NCBI GenBank assembly: GCA_004335835.1
Contig: RWJK01001377.1
Location: 62,001-126,000 of the forward strand
Reading direction: 5' to 3'
Source of the DNA: Scenedesmus sp. ARA3
Taxonomy: Eukaryota; Chlorophyta; Chlorophyceae; Sphaeropleales; Scenedesmaceae
Length of the DNA: 64,000 nucleotides
Shown: in pieces, positions 22,790 to 34,859 of the stretch
Numbering within the stretch: the first letter of the stretch is position 1
How the letters are laid out: every line of letters begins with the position of its first letter
The notes under the pieces: model-generated
Database searches by the model: none
What the model saw: the letters and a program-made list of their open reading frames with translations, nothing else
What the model was told of the DNA's origin: nothing
Made by a program: the position numbers and the translations under genes

Positions 22790-23541
22790 CGAGAGGAACC
22801 ATAATTGCAGCTGCAGTGACACTACAGTATCATGTGGCGCCAATCGTACAGCAGCTGGGCAAGCTCCTATCCATGGTGGTAAGAGCAGCATTCCCTCCTC
22901 CCACGTGGTGTACAAAGCGACCAACGCAGAACAATGCCACTGACGTGAACCATGAGCCAGTACCTTTCCAAGATGTCAAAGATCACGTTCCAACTCTACT
23001 GCGGCAAGAAAGCATGACGTGCGCGCAAGGAAAACAGCATCAGCTGGCTGCGCAGCTAGCCTAGCTGCGGTGCACATGAGCAAACAACACAAGAGTCTGT
23101 CACATGCCATGCACATGCATCGCCTTCATATCAATGTAACAGCCAACAGGACTATGCCCAGCTGTACGGGAAATCACAGCACGGACACCGTGCACAGTTG
23201 TTCAGCTCACAGGACTAGGCCCAGCTCTACTTGAGGTCACTGCATACACACCATAGACACCAAAGAAACAAGTAGCTGTACTAGCCGTGCATGGTGCATA
23301 ACAATCAAGTGACGTTTGCGTCGAGTTGCTGCACTGCACTCCTGGCGTTTTGATTACATCAGGCTGCACAGGGGTGACGGGCTGTAATAATCACCCCACA
23401 ACGTGAGCGCAGCCGCCCTCCCACCACATATATAGGCACGTCTGCTGCCACAGTGGCGTTTCGTCATAACTACACCCCTGGCTGCAACAACATGTCACTG
23501 ATAAGCACAAACAACCCCCATGCGCGCAAGGCCACGCCATA

Positions 23542-26500
23542 TCACATCAATCCCTGCTCGAAGATGTGGTCCCTGCTGCCAAAGTCGTAGCTGGCGCCCA
23601 TGCCGCGCATGCCCTTGCTGGCCGGCCTGCTGTAGAGGCTGGCCTGGTCAGACGGCACTGCAGGGAACAGACGGTCCTGCAGCAGCAGCAGCAGGCGGCA
23701 CAGCCGGTTTGAGCAGCTGCTGACCTGGCAAGCATGCTGAGCATGCTGCGTGAAGCGCTGCCAGCCGCTGGTCCTTGTACTGACAGATTGCAGGCGTTGC
23801 CGGATGCAAGTTCTTGCCTATTCTGCCAAGAGCACGCTGGCACATGTCTGCCGCTGCCTGCCATCATGCACCCCCTTGCGTAAACCCTTGCGTGCATGCC
23901 GGAGCATCATCACCGCCCCGCCAAACCTGCCTCACCTGCACAGGCCTGCGGTCAAGCCGCCCCTCCAGCTGCAGGATGTCTGCCACATGGTCCACTCTGT
24001 TGGAAGGGAGCGCCAGCTGCACAAGGCACGCACACACACAGCTGCAAGTTGGACCTGATGTTGCAGACTGCATACTACAGCCCCAACACTTGCAGGAACT
24101 TCGGAAAAGATTAATGCGGCCCCAAGCATGCCTCATGACCCACAGCTGCGGCAGCCAGCCCTGCTGTGCGTGGGGGGCTGCTGGTCCAGCATTGCTTGCG
24201 GGTGCGCAGTAGTGCATTTACCATGTGTAAAACTGTCATGTCGCATGCACTGCAGCTATGCCAGCTGCGTAGCGCAGCGCACCTCTGGTGACCTCGCCCT
24301 GCTGGCCACCTCTGCCGACACGCGCGGGCTGCGCATCTCCTGCTGGTACGCCGCCGCCTCTGTGCGGTTCATGGGCTCCTCACCCACCTGGCAGCAGCAG
24401 CAGTAGAAAACAGGCGGCAGGTTGCTGCACACGCAAACAGCACATGTCACACACCTGCCGGCAACTACTGCATATGCCCATGGCTCTGCATGCACGCAAA
24501 CACAGGCATACAAGGCAATGCCAGCCACGCCAGCAGGAGCGCATGCAGCCACGCTTTTACCTTGGGTGTGATGGCGCGCTTGTCCCTGCCCTGCTGCTTG
24601 ATCCTGCTGAAGTGGAAGCGGTTGAACTCGTCATACTCGCTGCGGCTGCGAGGGCTGATCATGTTCTGCAGGTAGTGGTTCATCGGCACAGGCTCAGGGC
24701 CCAGGCCCGGCACGCATGCAGCATCACCGCCAGCTGCTGCAGCCTCATCATCAAACAGCAGCAGCGGCGGCACCGCCTGCATGCAGCACGGTGAAACGTA
24801 TTCGTGAAGGTTGAGTAACAGCCTTGGCATGAAGTTGTTCACACACAGAAGCTGTCGTGGAACTGCTGCACAACACGTGTTGCATCCAGCACCTACAGGC
24901 GGAGCTGTGCCTTCAAATGGCATACCAGAATAGTGAGGCGCCCTCAGTGCACCCCATACATTCCAGACGCCCCGGCATGGCTGTGCAAAAGCCGTACAAT
25001 AACAGACACGCGGCGGATTGCCTGCAGGACAATTTTGCAATGCCCTGCAGCCCACCTGGTCTGACCGGCGAGGCAGCTGATGCCGCAGCCCAGCCTCGCC
25101 ACCATAAGCCGGCTCTACCTGCTGCTGCTGCGGCACCTGCTCATCCTCCCCTTGCTGCTGCTGCACCAGCCACGCCAGCGGCTGTGCTTGCTGCTGCTGC
25201 TGCTGCTGCGCTGCTGCCCCAGCAGGGGAGCCAGCCGCTGATGGGTAAGCTGCTGCAGCTGCGGCCTCCTGCGCCTCAGGCCCAGCAGCAGCAGACGCTG
25301 CAGCAGCCTGCAAGCAGCAGCCAGCATCCACAGTGTTGCGGTTGCAGCATGATTTGCAGCTGCCAGAACCTGCAAACACACAACTGCTGCCTGCCTCCGA
25401 TCCCGCAAGCAGGCTGCAGGACCATACAAGGCAGGCGCTGTCAAGACCATAAGACCTTACAAGCCACCAAGACGCAGCTCTGCTGTCACCCTGCCTCTCA
25501 CCTCTGGCCCCAGCAGCACCACCTCCTCCAGGTCTTGCAGGAAGCTCATGTACTGCACAAACCTGCCGGTGGTGCCTGGCGGTGACACCAGCACCATGCG
25601 GCGCGGAATGGATTTTGCATAGCAGCAGCAGTTCAGCAGCAGGAGAGTCTAACAATGTTGTTGATGCCAGTTGAGCCGAGGATACTGGATAGATGGGACA
25701 AGGTGGAGGCACATCACAGGGTTGCTGATGGCAACAGGCAGGGGGCACATGAGCAGATCAACTCACCATATGTATGGCGCAGCAGCATGTCCAGCATGGT
25801 TGCTCCATCCACTGCTGCCAGCAGCGGCCTGCAGTGGCTCTGCAGCCAGCCCTCCAGCTGCGCACGCGGCACAGCACCCACGCCAGTCCTGGCAGCAGCA
25901 ACAGCAGCATCAGCAGCAGAGTGCAACAGGCCAGCACGCACATCTAGTTCAGGATATCACCAAGAGTGGTGCATACCATTGTAGTTCTGCACGTTGCAGA
26001 AGGGCTGATGATTGCAGCCCAACACATTCAAGTGAGCGGGCAAGCGACAACGTAGGCATGCGTGTTAACCTGTGCCAAGCAAGTGATTACTGGTGCTTTG
26101 CGTGCGCTGTGTGGTGCCATGTTCGCCCACCACACGCACCTGTCGCACTGCTTGCACAGCTTCATCAGCGTCTGCAGTGACTCCATGTACTGGTTGACCA
26201 CCTGGGGCGAGGGGCTCAGCAGCCGCAGCTGCGGCGGTGCCACGCCAGCACGCCCAGGCTGCTGCTGCGGTGACTGCTGCTGTGACAGCGGCTGCTGTTG
26301 CTGCAGGTACTGCTGCTGCTGCGGTGCTCCTGCAGCGGGTTGATATGCCTCGCCGGCGGCTGTGCCTGCTGTTGCTGCAGCAGTGTTCATGGCAGCCCTG
26401 TAGAATGCAGCACGTATGGAGGAACTGAGGTCAGCGTAACATCAAGCTAGTTGGCAATCCCAGAACAGAGCAGCACAAGGTGCAAAAGTATGGCCTAGCG

Positions 26501-27940
26501 AACAGCAACACCTGTCAGCCGTGGTGCACAGCAAGCCTGCTGCCAACAGCCACAACTCACCCGGACACCTCATAGCCCACATTCCACGAAGGGTTGCCCT
26601 GCTCCAGCAGCAACAGCAAGGGAACAGAATGCACAAAATGTTAACAGCTGCCTGCAGTGATGGCTTGCTGTATATTCGAACATGCTGCTGAGTGCAGCTA
26701 CTACCTTGCCACACAGCACTGCAGCTGCGTGCTAGCATCCCACAACAAAAAGAGCAAGGGCAACCGTTGATGTTTGCACTCTGCGTGCTATGCATGACAG
26801 CTTGCAGGTCCGACAGCAATTGACAGCGCATTGATGGGCATGCAGACGCTCTCGCGGCTGCAATGGCAGTCTGCTGCTGTTGTGACCAGGCCCGTGCTCA
26901 CCGGCCCCAGGCCCAGCTCCAGCGCTTCAACCAGCGCACGGTCAAACACAAACTCAATGCGGCCAGCCCTGTTGCGCACCAGCTGGCCCACACTGGGAAA
27001 CACCACCTGGCAAGGCACCAGTGGAACAGTTCGGCAGTGATGGCAGCGTGACAAAACGGGGTGAGTGCTGACAACAAAGAGCTGCACTCCCTACTGTAGC
27101 CATTGCTGAGCCTTATGCCTGCTGCTGTTCTGCTGGTCACGCCTATGAATGCAGCAGCGGACGACACACATGTCCTCGTGCTGTTACTGTCCTGTTCGTG
27201 CTGCGCTGGCTGTGGGGGCTGTATCGTTGCATCAAGCAATGGTTTAGCTGCGCCACTCGAAAGCAACATCAGGCAGGTGACCAGCACCTTGATGGCGTGC
27301 CCTGACACAATGTGGGTCGCCAGCCTCTGCAGGATCTCCGACAAGAGGCGCTGAGCAATGCTCCGGTGGATTTGAGCATCCTGGGAGATCAGCTGGTAGT
27401 TGAGCTGCGCCACTGCTGCACGGCTCAGGAGCCTGAACTTGCTATTCTCCTGTGACACGCCGCCAAAGCGGCCCTCCAGCAGGCTGAAGGTGGGCCTATA
27501 GCGCTTGTAAGTGGCATATCTGTCCTCCAGCGCCTGTCCTACTGCAATTGTGCCAAGGGCAGGTAGCAGTACACCCTGCAGGCAACAGTAGACACAGCAG
27601 CGAGCAGGGGTGTCCATGGTGCTGCTGTGGTGAACTGTGCTGTACGTGGCTCAACCGCATGCATGCCCGGCCAACGCACCTTGTGTGACTTGAGGCTGAC
27701 GTTAATGAAGTTACTGAGGCCATTCCAGAGGTGCCTGATGCCCGCTGGGCTGATATGGTTGCGCTGGGCAAAGACACTGCTAGACGCCTCCGTCACGAGC
27801 CTGTCGTTGTCACAGATAAAGATAGGCCTCTGCACTAGACCCGGATACGCCATACTTGAGATGATGCAGCGCCCTAGAATCAGCGAGAGCTCCCCATAGC
27901 TGTTGTTGTTGATTTCGGAGATGCTGAGCAGACGGGCAAG
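23542..27940 (-). CDS. CCDC81-like protein with two HU domains
   Basis: Tandem eukaryotic HU domains of the CCDC81 type (a fold related to bacterial HU) are seen. The first spans the HISPAGIRHLWNGLSNFI segment, the GVLLPALGTI turn and YRPTFSLLEGRFGGV. The second contains VVFPSVGQLVRNRAGRIEF. Animal CCDC81 is centrosome- or cilium-associated; a basal-body role here is inference. Exons, all phase-consistent: 27680-27940, 27288-27575, 26902-27006, 26561-26601, 26140-26397, 25767-25888, 25502-25575, 25056-25307, 24561-24776, 24290-24387, 23936-23996, 23725-23779 and 23542-23657. From the Met at 27853 this gives 619 residues. The frame stays open and coding-like up to 27940, so the true start probably lies in an unplaced upstream exon; an ATG at 28188 is one candidate. 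After the HU domains come Gln-rich and Ala-rich linkers and a conserved-looking YLQNMISPRSRSEYDEFNR segment. The donors at 24290 and 23725 are weak (GTCA). Confidence 0.75.
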
Positions 27941-28989
27941 CTGTGCTCAAACGAAAGCAACTGAACCCAATGTGGTGGTGAATGAAATCAACGACAGCCG
28001 AAGGTGCGATGTCACCAGCTGTTACAACTTTTTGATTGCCACCCGACAGCTGGGTGCTCAGCAGCAGCGTACTCTTAACCTCTGCTTGCAGCCAAGCCCA
28101 GGATCAATTTTCTGATCATAAAGCACTCATGAACCCAATTGTAGTAGCCTCGCGTGGCAGCAGGAGCAGCTACTCCAGCTTGATGCATCACCAGCTGTCA
28201 CAGCTGCGGCAGCTGCACTAGTGGCTCAGTCACTGAGTCGGTGAGCACAGGCAATGACCAGCCTGGCTTGTGATTATGGACAGACTGATCACCAAGGAGA
28301 CACGGCACAGCATCACCCAAGCAGGTGATTCAGTGCGCCGCGAAGATCCACGATTTTTGTGTCACACGGCGGGAACACAGCCCGTTTTTGAGCCAATGAC
28401 AGGCTCATTGGGCAACCATTAGATCAACCAACCTCTGGATTTGGACATACACACTATTGCGCATGAACTTGCAAGCCGGCAGCTGCGCCACCTGCTGCCC
28501 ACACTGTGACAGTGTCACACACGGTGGCGGCCGCTGGGTGGTACCCCAGCCTGCCAGGCCAGTGCCCGCTATGCTGTGCCATGGATAATGTCATGATTTG
28601 AAATGATACCCTCGACAAGACACTTGAACATGTGCTGTGGAATGCAAAAATGCACACACATACAACGACGCGCTTTTCGATCGAACGACTACTCAGAATC
28701 CTTCCATGCTTACATGCTATATGCAAACTCTCTGTGAACAACCCAGTTGCTGGCGTAAAAACACACATGCAGATCATTCACAGCTGTCATGCACCCACCC
28801 AAGAAAACCCCCAGATACAGCATGACAGAGGCAACAACGGCACAAGCATCTGTTGCACACCTAAATGCAGTCCATCTTTCAACAGCCACATATACAAGCT
28901 GCACAGAAGTTGTTCAGGGCGAACTTGGCATTGGCTTCTAGGCTTCAACTCCACTCAGTTTGAAGGCTTGTTTCGCGCCGTCATCAGCA
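27941..28989. other. Spacer upstream of the CCDC81-like gene
   Basis: This stretch should contain the missing 5' exon and promoter of the CCDC81-like gene and the 3' UTR of the next minus-strand gene. A perfect 15-base palindrome, TGTGACAGTGTCACA, lies at 28505-28519. I support no other gene. Confidence 0.4.
28710..28714 (-). terminator. Candidate polyadenylation signal TGTAA
   Basis: Minus-strand TGTAA about 275 bases beyond the stop codon at 28990 of the orphan gene. Confidence 0.3.
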
Positions 28990-30372
28990 TCACCAGGGCG
29001 CCTGCTGCAGCCGCAAGTCACGCTGCAGGCGCCGCCTGCGCAGCCGTGAGCCATGCCGCAAAGGCTCGTGCAGTTTGTAGCGCTCGCCAGCACGCTGCGT
29101 GGGGTTGGCCGGCAGCAGCGCCTCCCGTGCATCCTCCACGTCAGCGCTGCGCACACACTCCAGCACAGCAGCGGCCCCACCTGTAAAACCTGCTGCTGCT
29201 GCTGCTGCTGCATCGGCTGCTGCTGGGCTGCTGCCACCACCACCCTGTCCCGCCTGCTGCTGCGCCGCACACCATGCCAGCCACCGAGGACTTGGCTCAA
29301 CTACGACAGCCGTGCTCCTGCTGGCGCTGCAGCTGCTGCTGCCATCAGCAGCAGCAGGCCCCCACAGCAGCTGCAGCAGCTCCTCGCTGCCTTCCCCTTC
29401 TACCTCCTCCCAGCGCAGCAGCCGCGGCTCCTTACCCAGGTGGCTGCTGCTGCTGCTGCTGCTGCTAGTTTGCTGTAACACCGCACCCCGCACCGACTGC
29501 CCTGCCACATCAAATTGCTGCTGAGGCTCCCGCTGCAGCCCCACCAGCGGCCCCAGCGCCTCCAGCACCCGCTGCGCTGACACAGCGCGCAGCACAAACA
29601 GCGGCACGCCTGCCGCTTGCGCTGCCCTGCGCGCCTCTGCCAGGTTGACTGCCTTGCCTGTGCGCTTGTTGCGCGAGGTGAGCACCGCGTCAGCAAACTG
29701 CATGGTGTCCACCACTACGACGCGGCCCTCCAGGCCGGCCACATCCAGGGCCTTGTACAGGCGCAGGTCATCAATGCCGTACCTGACGGGACAGCAGTTG
29801 CACAGCGGTACATGTCGGGCCAATGAGGAGCGCAAGTTTTTCAGAGTGCGTGATGACGCTGACAGGTCTGGGTCGGCTGTGTGCACAGCTGCCAGCCGGT
29901 ATCCGTTAGGGCGCAGGCAGTTTCTGTCCAGGAAAGATACTCTAAATAGCTGCGCTGCACAACTAGCAACGCCATGTCGCTGCATAGCTGGCAAGCCTCT
30001 GCTGCTACTGCACCCCTGCGCACCTGAACACCCGCAGCACTGGCTGCCCTGGCTTGGGTGGCCCGGCCTTACGCAGGCGCCTTGCAATGTCCTGAGCAGC
30101 TTCCGGCGTGAGGTGCAGCTTGTCTGCTGCTGCGTAGCGAGGCTGGCGGGCAGCACCCGCCTGCATCGCCACTGCCCGTGGTGCTGCTGCTGCCTCTGTG
30201 GGCTGGTCTGCTGCTGGCACAGAGTAGATAGGAGTAGGGAGTGCACTGTCTGCTGCAGAGTTCCACGTGCTGCTGCTACTGCTGTTGCTGCCGCTGCCAG
30301 TGGGTGCGGCTGTTGCTGCCTGCGCTATAAGTGCATCCAGGTCGTCTGCTGCTGGATCGGGCTGCACAACAA

Positions 30373-30413
<41 letters not shown>

Positions 30414-30709
30414 TGCTGTTGCTGCTGCTGGTGGTGGTTCAAAGGCTTCCTGCGGCTGCGCGGCTGCGGCTGTGTAGGCGGTTGCTTGTTGCTGCGTTGA
30501 GCAGGCACACCAGCAGGAGGGCTGTAGCTGAAGGATGCCTTCCTGCGCTCCACTGTCGAGCTCCAGCTGCTGCCATCTACTGTGGGAGCTGCAGGCTGTT
30601 GTTTCTTGGATGCATACAGTTCTGACTTGGCTCTGGTAGCCTTCCAAGTGCTTCTCCATGCTGACAGAGATGGTGCAGGTGGCAGCAGCAGCAGGGAACT
30701 GGGTACCAT
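28990..30709 (-). CDS. Protein of unknown function with Gln- and Ser-rich linkers
   Basis: Two exons (30024-30709 and 28990-29782) join in phase to 492 residues. The start is the first ATG, and the N-terminus (SLSAWRSTWKATRAK) could be an organelle-targeting peptide. A run of about 19 Gln near residues 94-112 is coded by a CAG tract. The only region that looks conserved spans the intron: LRVFRYGIDDLRLYKAL, then GRVVVVDTMQFADAV and GKAVNLAEARRAAQAAGVP. That layout, a VVDT strand and a later NLxEA helix, loosely resembles DnaQ-fold 3'-5' exonucleases, but the usual HxAxxDA motif is absent, so I do not assign a function. The C-terminus is Arg-rich. It lies divergent to the UFD1-UBX gene. Confidence 0.6.
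30374..30430 (-). repeat. CAG tract coding for poly-Gln
   Basis: Nineteen CAG/CAA codons in the frame of the gene at 28990-30709. The two CAA interruptions suggest the run is maintained at protein level. Confidence 0.85.
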
Positions 30710-31522
30710 GAGTAGAGAAGCAGCAACAGGTGACCTTCATTCTAGTCTTGTGGGAGGACGCAATCGATCCAGTATGCAGCAGCAGCAACAAATGCAAATG
30801 CAAGCTTCTTGTCATGCCAGGGCTTGTTGACGAGTTCTCGATGTCTCGGGCAAAAGCGTATTCTCGTACTCTGAGCCCTGCAAAAACAGGCTCAGTGCAC
30901 GCTGATTAGAAGTTTCATGATTGCACAGCCAGCATTCTTTGCCAACGTTTCTAACCTCGCTTCTGCACATGCTGCGAACCAACTGCACCTCTCATTGCTA
31001 GCTGTCGTCGCAGCACGTTGATCTTGTTAACCTGTTCGCCCTCGTTCCGAGCTGGTGGCAGAACAGAGCGTAGCTAGGCTGAACAGCAGTGAGTGCCTCA
31101 GCCACAGCACATGGGCCGCTACCAGTGTGCTAGTCATCATCTGCAACAGCACTGCCCTTGCCATGTGTTGTGTCTGGCTGCCTGCTCTCCTGATTAGCAT
31201 CAGGTTTGCAGTTGTGCTCATTGCAGTTCGCTGCACTGTCCTGGAAGACGTCCAGGCAGCTTATATTATGCCGCTGCATGCACACTGCACGACTGCGTTG
31301 CATGCACCATGGTGTTGAAGCATCTGTGTCACAGAGGCATCACCAGCCTATGAGGCCAGCAGTAGAACAACTGGAAACACATACTTGTAAGCAACCAGCA
31401 GCAGTGTTGTGTGGCAAAGTCAAATAGTTACTGCTGCGCTCACCTTCGCTGCTCAACCAGGCACCTGACGCTTGGCAGCCGCGGCGGCAGCAGATAACAG
31501 CACGTCCGCAAGCTGTGCAGTC
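30710..31522. promoter_or_regulatory. Shared upstream region of the orphan gene and UFD1-UBX
   Basis: 813 bases between two divergent start codons, comparatively AT-rich, with no supported exon. No specific element recognised. Confidence 0.45.
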
Positions 31523-33918
31523 ATGCTCAGTGGAGAGCTCAAGGCGGCAGCCAGCAAGCTGCAGAAAGAGCAGGCGCAGCGGACAGAAAAAGAGGGGCAG
31601 CGCCTTGAGAAAGAGCGCATCTTGGCAGAGCGCCAGCGTCAACGCCAGCAGCAGCGGGAGGAGGAGGCCCGTGCAAAGCGATTGGAGGCAGCAGCAGCTG
31701 CAGCAGCGGTGAGAGACTACTGCCAATCTGCTAGCAGCCACGGCAACTTGTATGCTGCAGGCACAGCAGGAGGGGGTACTGGTTGCAAGGGTTGCATGCT
31801 TGCATGCAAAGGGTATTTTGCTGCTCGCAGCTCCTTGGTTGCGTTGCAGAGCATACGTCAAACCAGCACATGTGTCCCGGGCCACTAAGGAATCCAGCAC
31901 TTGCTGTGTATGGTGACTTTACATGTTTGCAGGAAGAAGAGCGCCACTTCAGAGACCTAGAGGAGAACAGAGGGGTGTCGCTGCGTGTGCAGCTTGCAGC
32001 AGCGCCTGCCAGTGCAGATGCGGCGTCATCCCGTGGCATCAAGCGCGCAGCAGACAAGCTGTTGCTGCCGCCGTCGGTGGGCGCCTCCTTGATGTCGCAG
32101 GACGCCCCAAAGAACGGCGCCATGCTGTTTGAGGTTGCTGCAAGCAATGGCGGCAGGACGCACGCAGGCGTGCTGGAGTTCACTGCACCTGAGGGTGTGG
32201 TGCTGCTGCCTGAAAAGGTAGCAAACTGCTTGTGGGGCTTACCTGGCAGCAGCGATGGCGGCGGCGGCAGCAGCAGCGAGAGCAGGGCAGCTTACCAGGC
32301 GCGTGCCGGCAGCCCAAGTGCAGCAGCAGGCCCAGCCAGCAGCAGCAGCAGCAGCAGGTGCTGTGGTCAGGTGTGGGTGCGGTACAAGCGGCTGCCTAAG
32401 GGCACGTATGTGCGCTTCCAGCCTGAGCTGCGTGCGTTCCATGAGGTGGTGGGCAGTGACCCTGAGCTGCTGCGCAGCACGCTGGAGCAGTGCCTGCTGG
32501 GCTACTGCACGCTCTCACAAGGTGCGGGGGCAGGCCTGGGACTGCAGCAGCTGCTGCCGAATGTGCAGCAGTGGCGTGTGCACCGTCTTCCACCTCAGCG
32601 GCTGGAGGTGTTTCTGTGGTTGCTTATGCCGCAGCCCTGTGCTGGTTCATATGCGGTTGTGCTGTTGCTGCCTGCCAGCTGATGATGGCTTCAGGTTGCG
32701 CCCGCCAGGTCACGCTGTTGTGTCATGCGTGCTGCTGCTGACAGCTGCCGCCCTGCACGTCCCTGCCTGCAGGCGACTGGGTGCAGGTGCCGTACGCTGG
32801 CGAGAGCTACAACCTGCGCGTGCTGGAGGTGCAGCCAGGCGGCGCTGTCAGCGTCATCGATACAGACATTGCGGCTGACGTGGGCCCGTCCATAGAGACG
32901 GAGGGCTACTTGCGGGCGCAGGAGGAGGAGCAGGCGCGCGAGGCTGAGCGGCAGCGGCAGGCACGCGAGGCGGCGGAGCATGAGGCAGCGCAGGTGAGTG
33001 CCTGGCTGTGTTGCAGGCATAGCATCAGCACTGTGTGCATACTGTTGGTGGTGTGTGCATGTCATAGTGGCCCCTTAGCCAGCAGGATAGACTGATGGCT
33101 AGTTGCAAAGCACATGTGATGCCTCTTGTACATGACTCTGTGCAACTGGGGTTGCATTCACACGCACCAACATGCTTGTTGCTGATTGATTGGTGTGACT
33201 GGTGATGAAGCTTGTTGCTGTGTCTGTTGCGTTTCAGGCGCTTGCAGCTGAGCAGGCAGCCGCTGAGGCAGAGGCACGCCGCCAGGCAGAGGACGCCGCG
33301 CACCGCTTGCAGATACAGGCACAAAAGGCAGCGCTAGTGGCGCCAGAGCTAGCAGCAGACAGTGATGTGCCACACCTGACGCTGCTGTTCAGGCTACCAG
33401 ATGGCAGCAGGCTGTCGCGGCGCTTTGGGCTGCAGCAGCATCTGCAGGAGTTGTACGACTTTGTCGACAGCAAGGTGCGTGTTCTGGGGCTGTTGACGAA
33501 AGAGATTGCATTTTGCTTGCTGTGCTGCAAGGCATGTTTGCACAGCAGCCAGCAGCCAGCACGGGAGAGTTGGTGGACGTTTAGTGCCATGAGTGTGGAG
33601 CCCCACTGCGTGCGCCCAGTGCCTGGCGCAAGGTCGGTGCTACTTGCTGCTCGAGTATGCGTGCATCTGCCACTGCACGGTGCTGTCGCAACACGTCGCT
33701 TTCCTTGTTATCCGCGTCATTGTCCCTGACTATTGTATCTGGCGCTGTCCGTGTGGCACGTGTGCATGCAGGGAGCTGGCGGGTTGTTGCCTGGAACCTA
33801 CCAGCTGGTGCTGCAGTTTCCCCGCAAAGTGTTACAGGCGGCCACAGACCAGACCTTGACAGATGCTGGCTTGGAGGCAGCCAGCCAACAAGCAGTTTTG
33901 CTTGAACCAGTATCCTGA
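31523..33918 (+). CDS. UFD1-domain protein with C-terminal UBX domain
   Basis: Five exons close in phase to 459 residues: 31523-31708, 31933-32521, 32773-32993, 33238-33474 and 33772-33918. Residues 1-75 are a charged coiled coil. A UFD1-like domain follows (about 85-290), with HAGVLEFTAPEGVVLLPEKV, VWVRYKRLPKGTYVRFQP and VIDTDIAADV. The layout matches the plant UFD1 protein known as PRLI-interacting factor K. A second coiled coil (about 300-355) leads to a UBX domain (about 370-459) with LTLLFRLPDGSRLSRRF and, after an intron, YQLVLQFPRKVL. UFD1 and UBX domains both serve Cdc48/p97, so a cofactor role in ubiquitin-dependent extraction is inferred. The start was chosen because it aligns with the plant N-terminus; upstream codons are Ala-rich without an ATG. 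Acidic Ala/Ser inserts interrupt the UFD1 domain. Confidence 0.85.
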
Positions 33919-34859
33919 ATTGCTGGCTCCATGTCCACCGCCTGCACCACATGCCCTCATGGCTTGCAACCGACCACGGTGGACGCAAGCACTCACTGGC
34001 GACTGGCTGGTTGTTGTGCTGGCGCACGCCGTCCCATCGCGCGCGTGTTGTTGGGTTACATGGTATTTCCATACGTTAAATGTTTTTGTTGGCAAAAAAC
34101 ATTGTTAAGGCATGCTTTAGCATGGGTCTCATTTGTCTATCGCCGGGCCGGGTGCCGCAGAGAGACGTGACCAAATCTGTGAACTTACCGAGGATCTCCC
34201 ATTTCAAAAGGCATGTGTCTGCAAAAGCACTATTTGAGATGCTAGAGCGGCTCGTTGGAGCAATCTAAGCGAATCGCTGATACCTCAGGCCAGGGCTCAC
34301 TCCAGACAGTGGTTTCCTCCCTATATCGGTGCAGTAGCGACACAGCTCCCTTCATTAGTCTTTGTAGTGCAGGTTGTCGTCTTTTTGCACACCAACACAG
34401 GCATGAGGACGCAGCCTACGAGTACCAGCAATTGTGTCGACGCATCAGCCAGCTCTATAAGGACGTTTTAGCCTAGTATGCAATTTCAACAAGCGCTGGA
34501 GGTATCCACACAAACAGATAGCCCGAGAGAGAGCTGTGCATCCAAAGGTGAGCAGCTTTAAGCGGGCGAGGCGCTCATACAGCCCAAGCGCAGCTGATTT
34601 CAGGGCGTCAAATAAAGTGATGAGTTTATATTACAACTTGAGGCAGCGTTTTTGGCTTGTTCAGCTGCTTGACAGTGAAAGGCGGAGGAGCCGACTGTTG
34701 CGCCCAGGATCACGCCCCACGCCTTGCTACTCCTTTCGTTGTGATTTAGCACCACATCAAAGTCCTTCAGTGCCATGCGCGCGCTGCCTGGTTACGCCTC
34801 CGCTCAACATTGCCTGCCACGTCCGCTTTGTCGTGAACGCAGGTGTGGGGTGCAGTGCG
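33919..34859 (+). other. Spacer between UFD1-UBX and the SAND gene
   Basis: About 0.94 kb holding a 3' UTR and the promoter and 5' UTR of the next gene. An open frame from about 34536 runs into the SAND gene, but its upstream part does not look coding. Confidence 0.4.

Larger units (their letters stand above)
21195..23541. other. Convergent gene-free region between NADK and the CCDC81-like gene
   Basis: About 2.3 kb with no exon I can support. A 145-codon open frame (21796-22233) has no recognisable domain. The stretch probably holds two facing 3' UTRs, since TGTAA occurs on the plus strand at 22610 and on the minus strand at 22785. An imperfect direct repeat (about 23147-23170 and 23211-23232) has an ACAGGACTA core. 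Confidence 0.5.

Noticed and set aside
24465..25748. 427-codon continuous minus-strand frame
   Set aside because: It reads through several introns. Only two stretches (25056-25307 and 24561-24776) are exons; between and around them another frame carries the conserved protein.
29645..30625. 326-codon plus-strand frame rich in Leu and Cys
   Set aside because: It is the antisense shadow of the CAG-rich gene on the minus strand.
34536..34859. Upstream extension of the SAND protein
   Set aside because: The frame is open but the sequence looks non-coding; the coiled coil begins right after the ATG at 34860.
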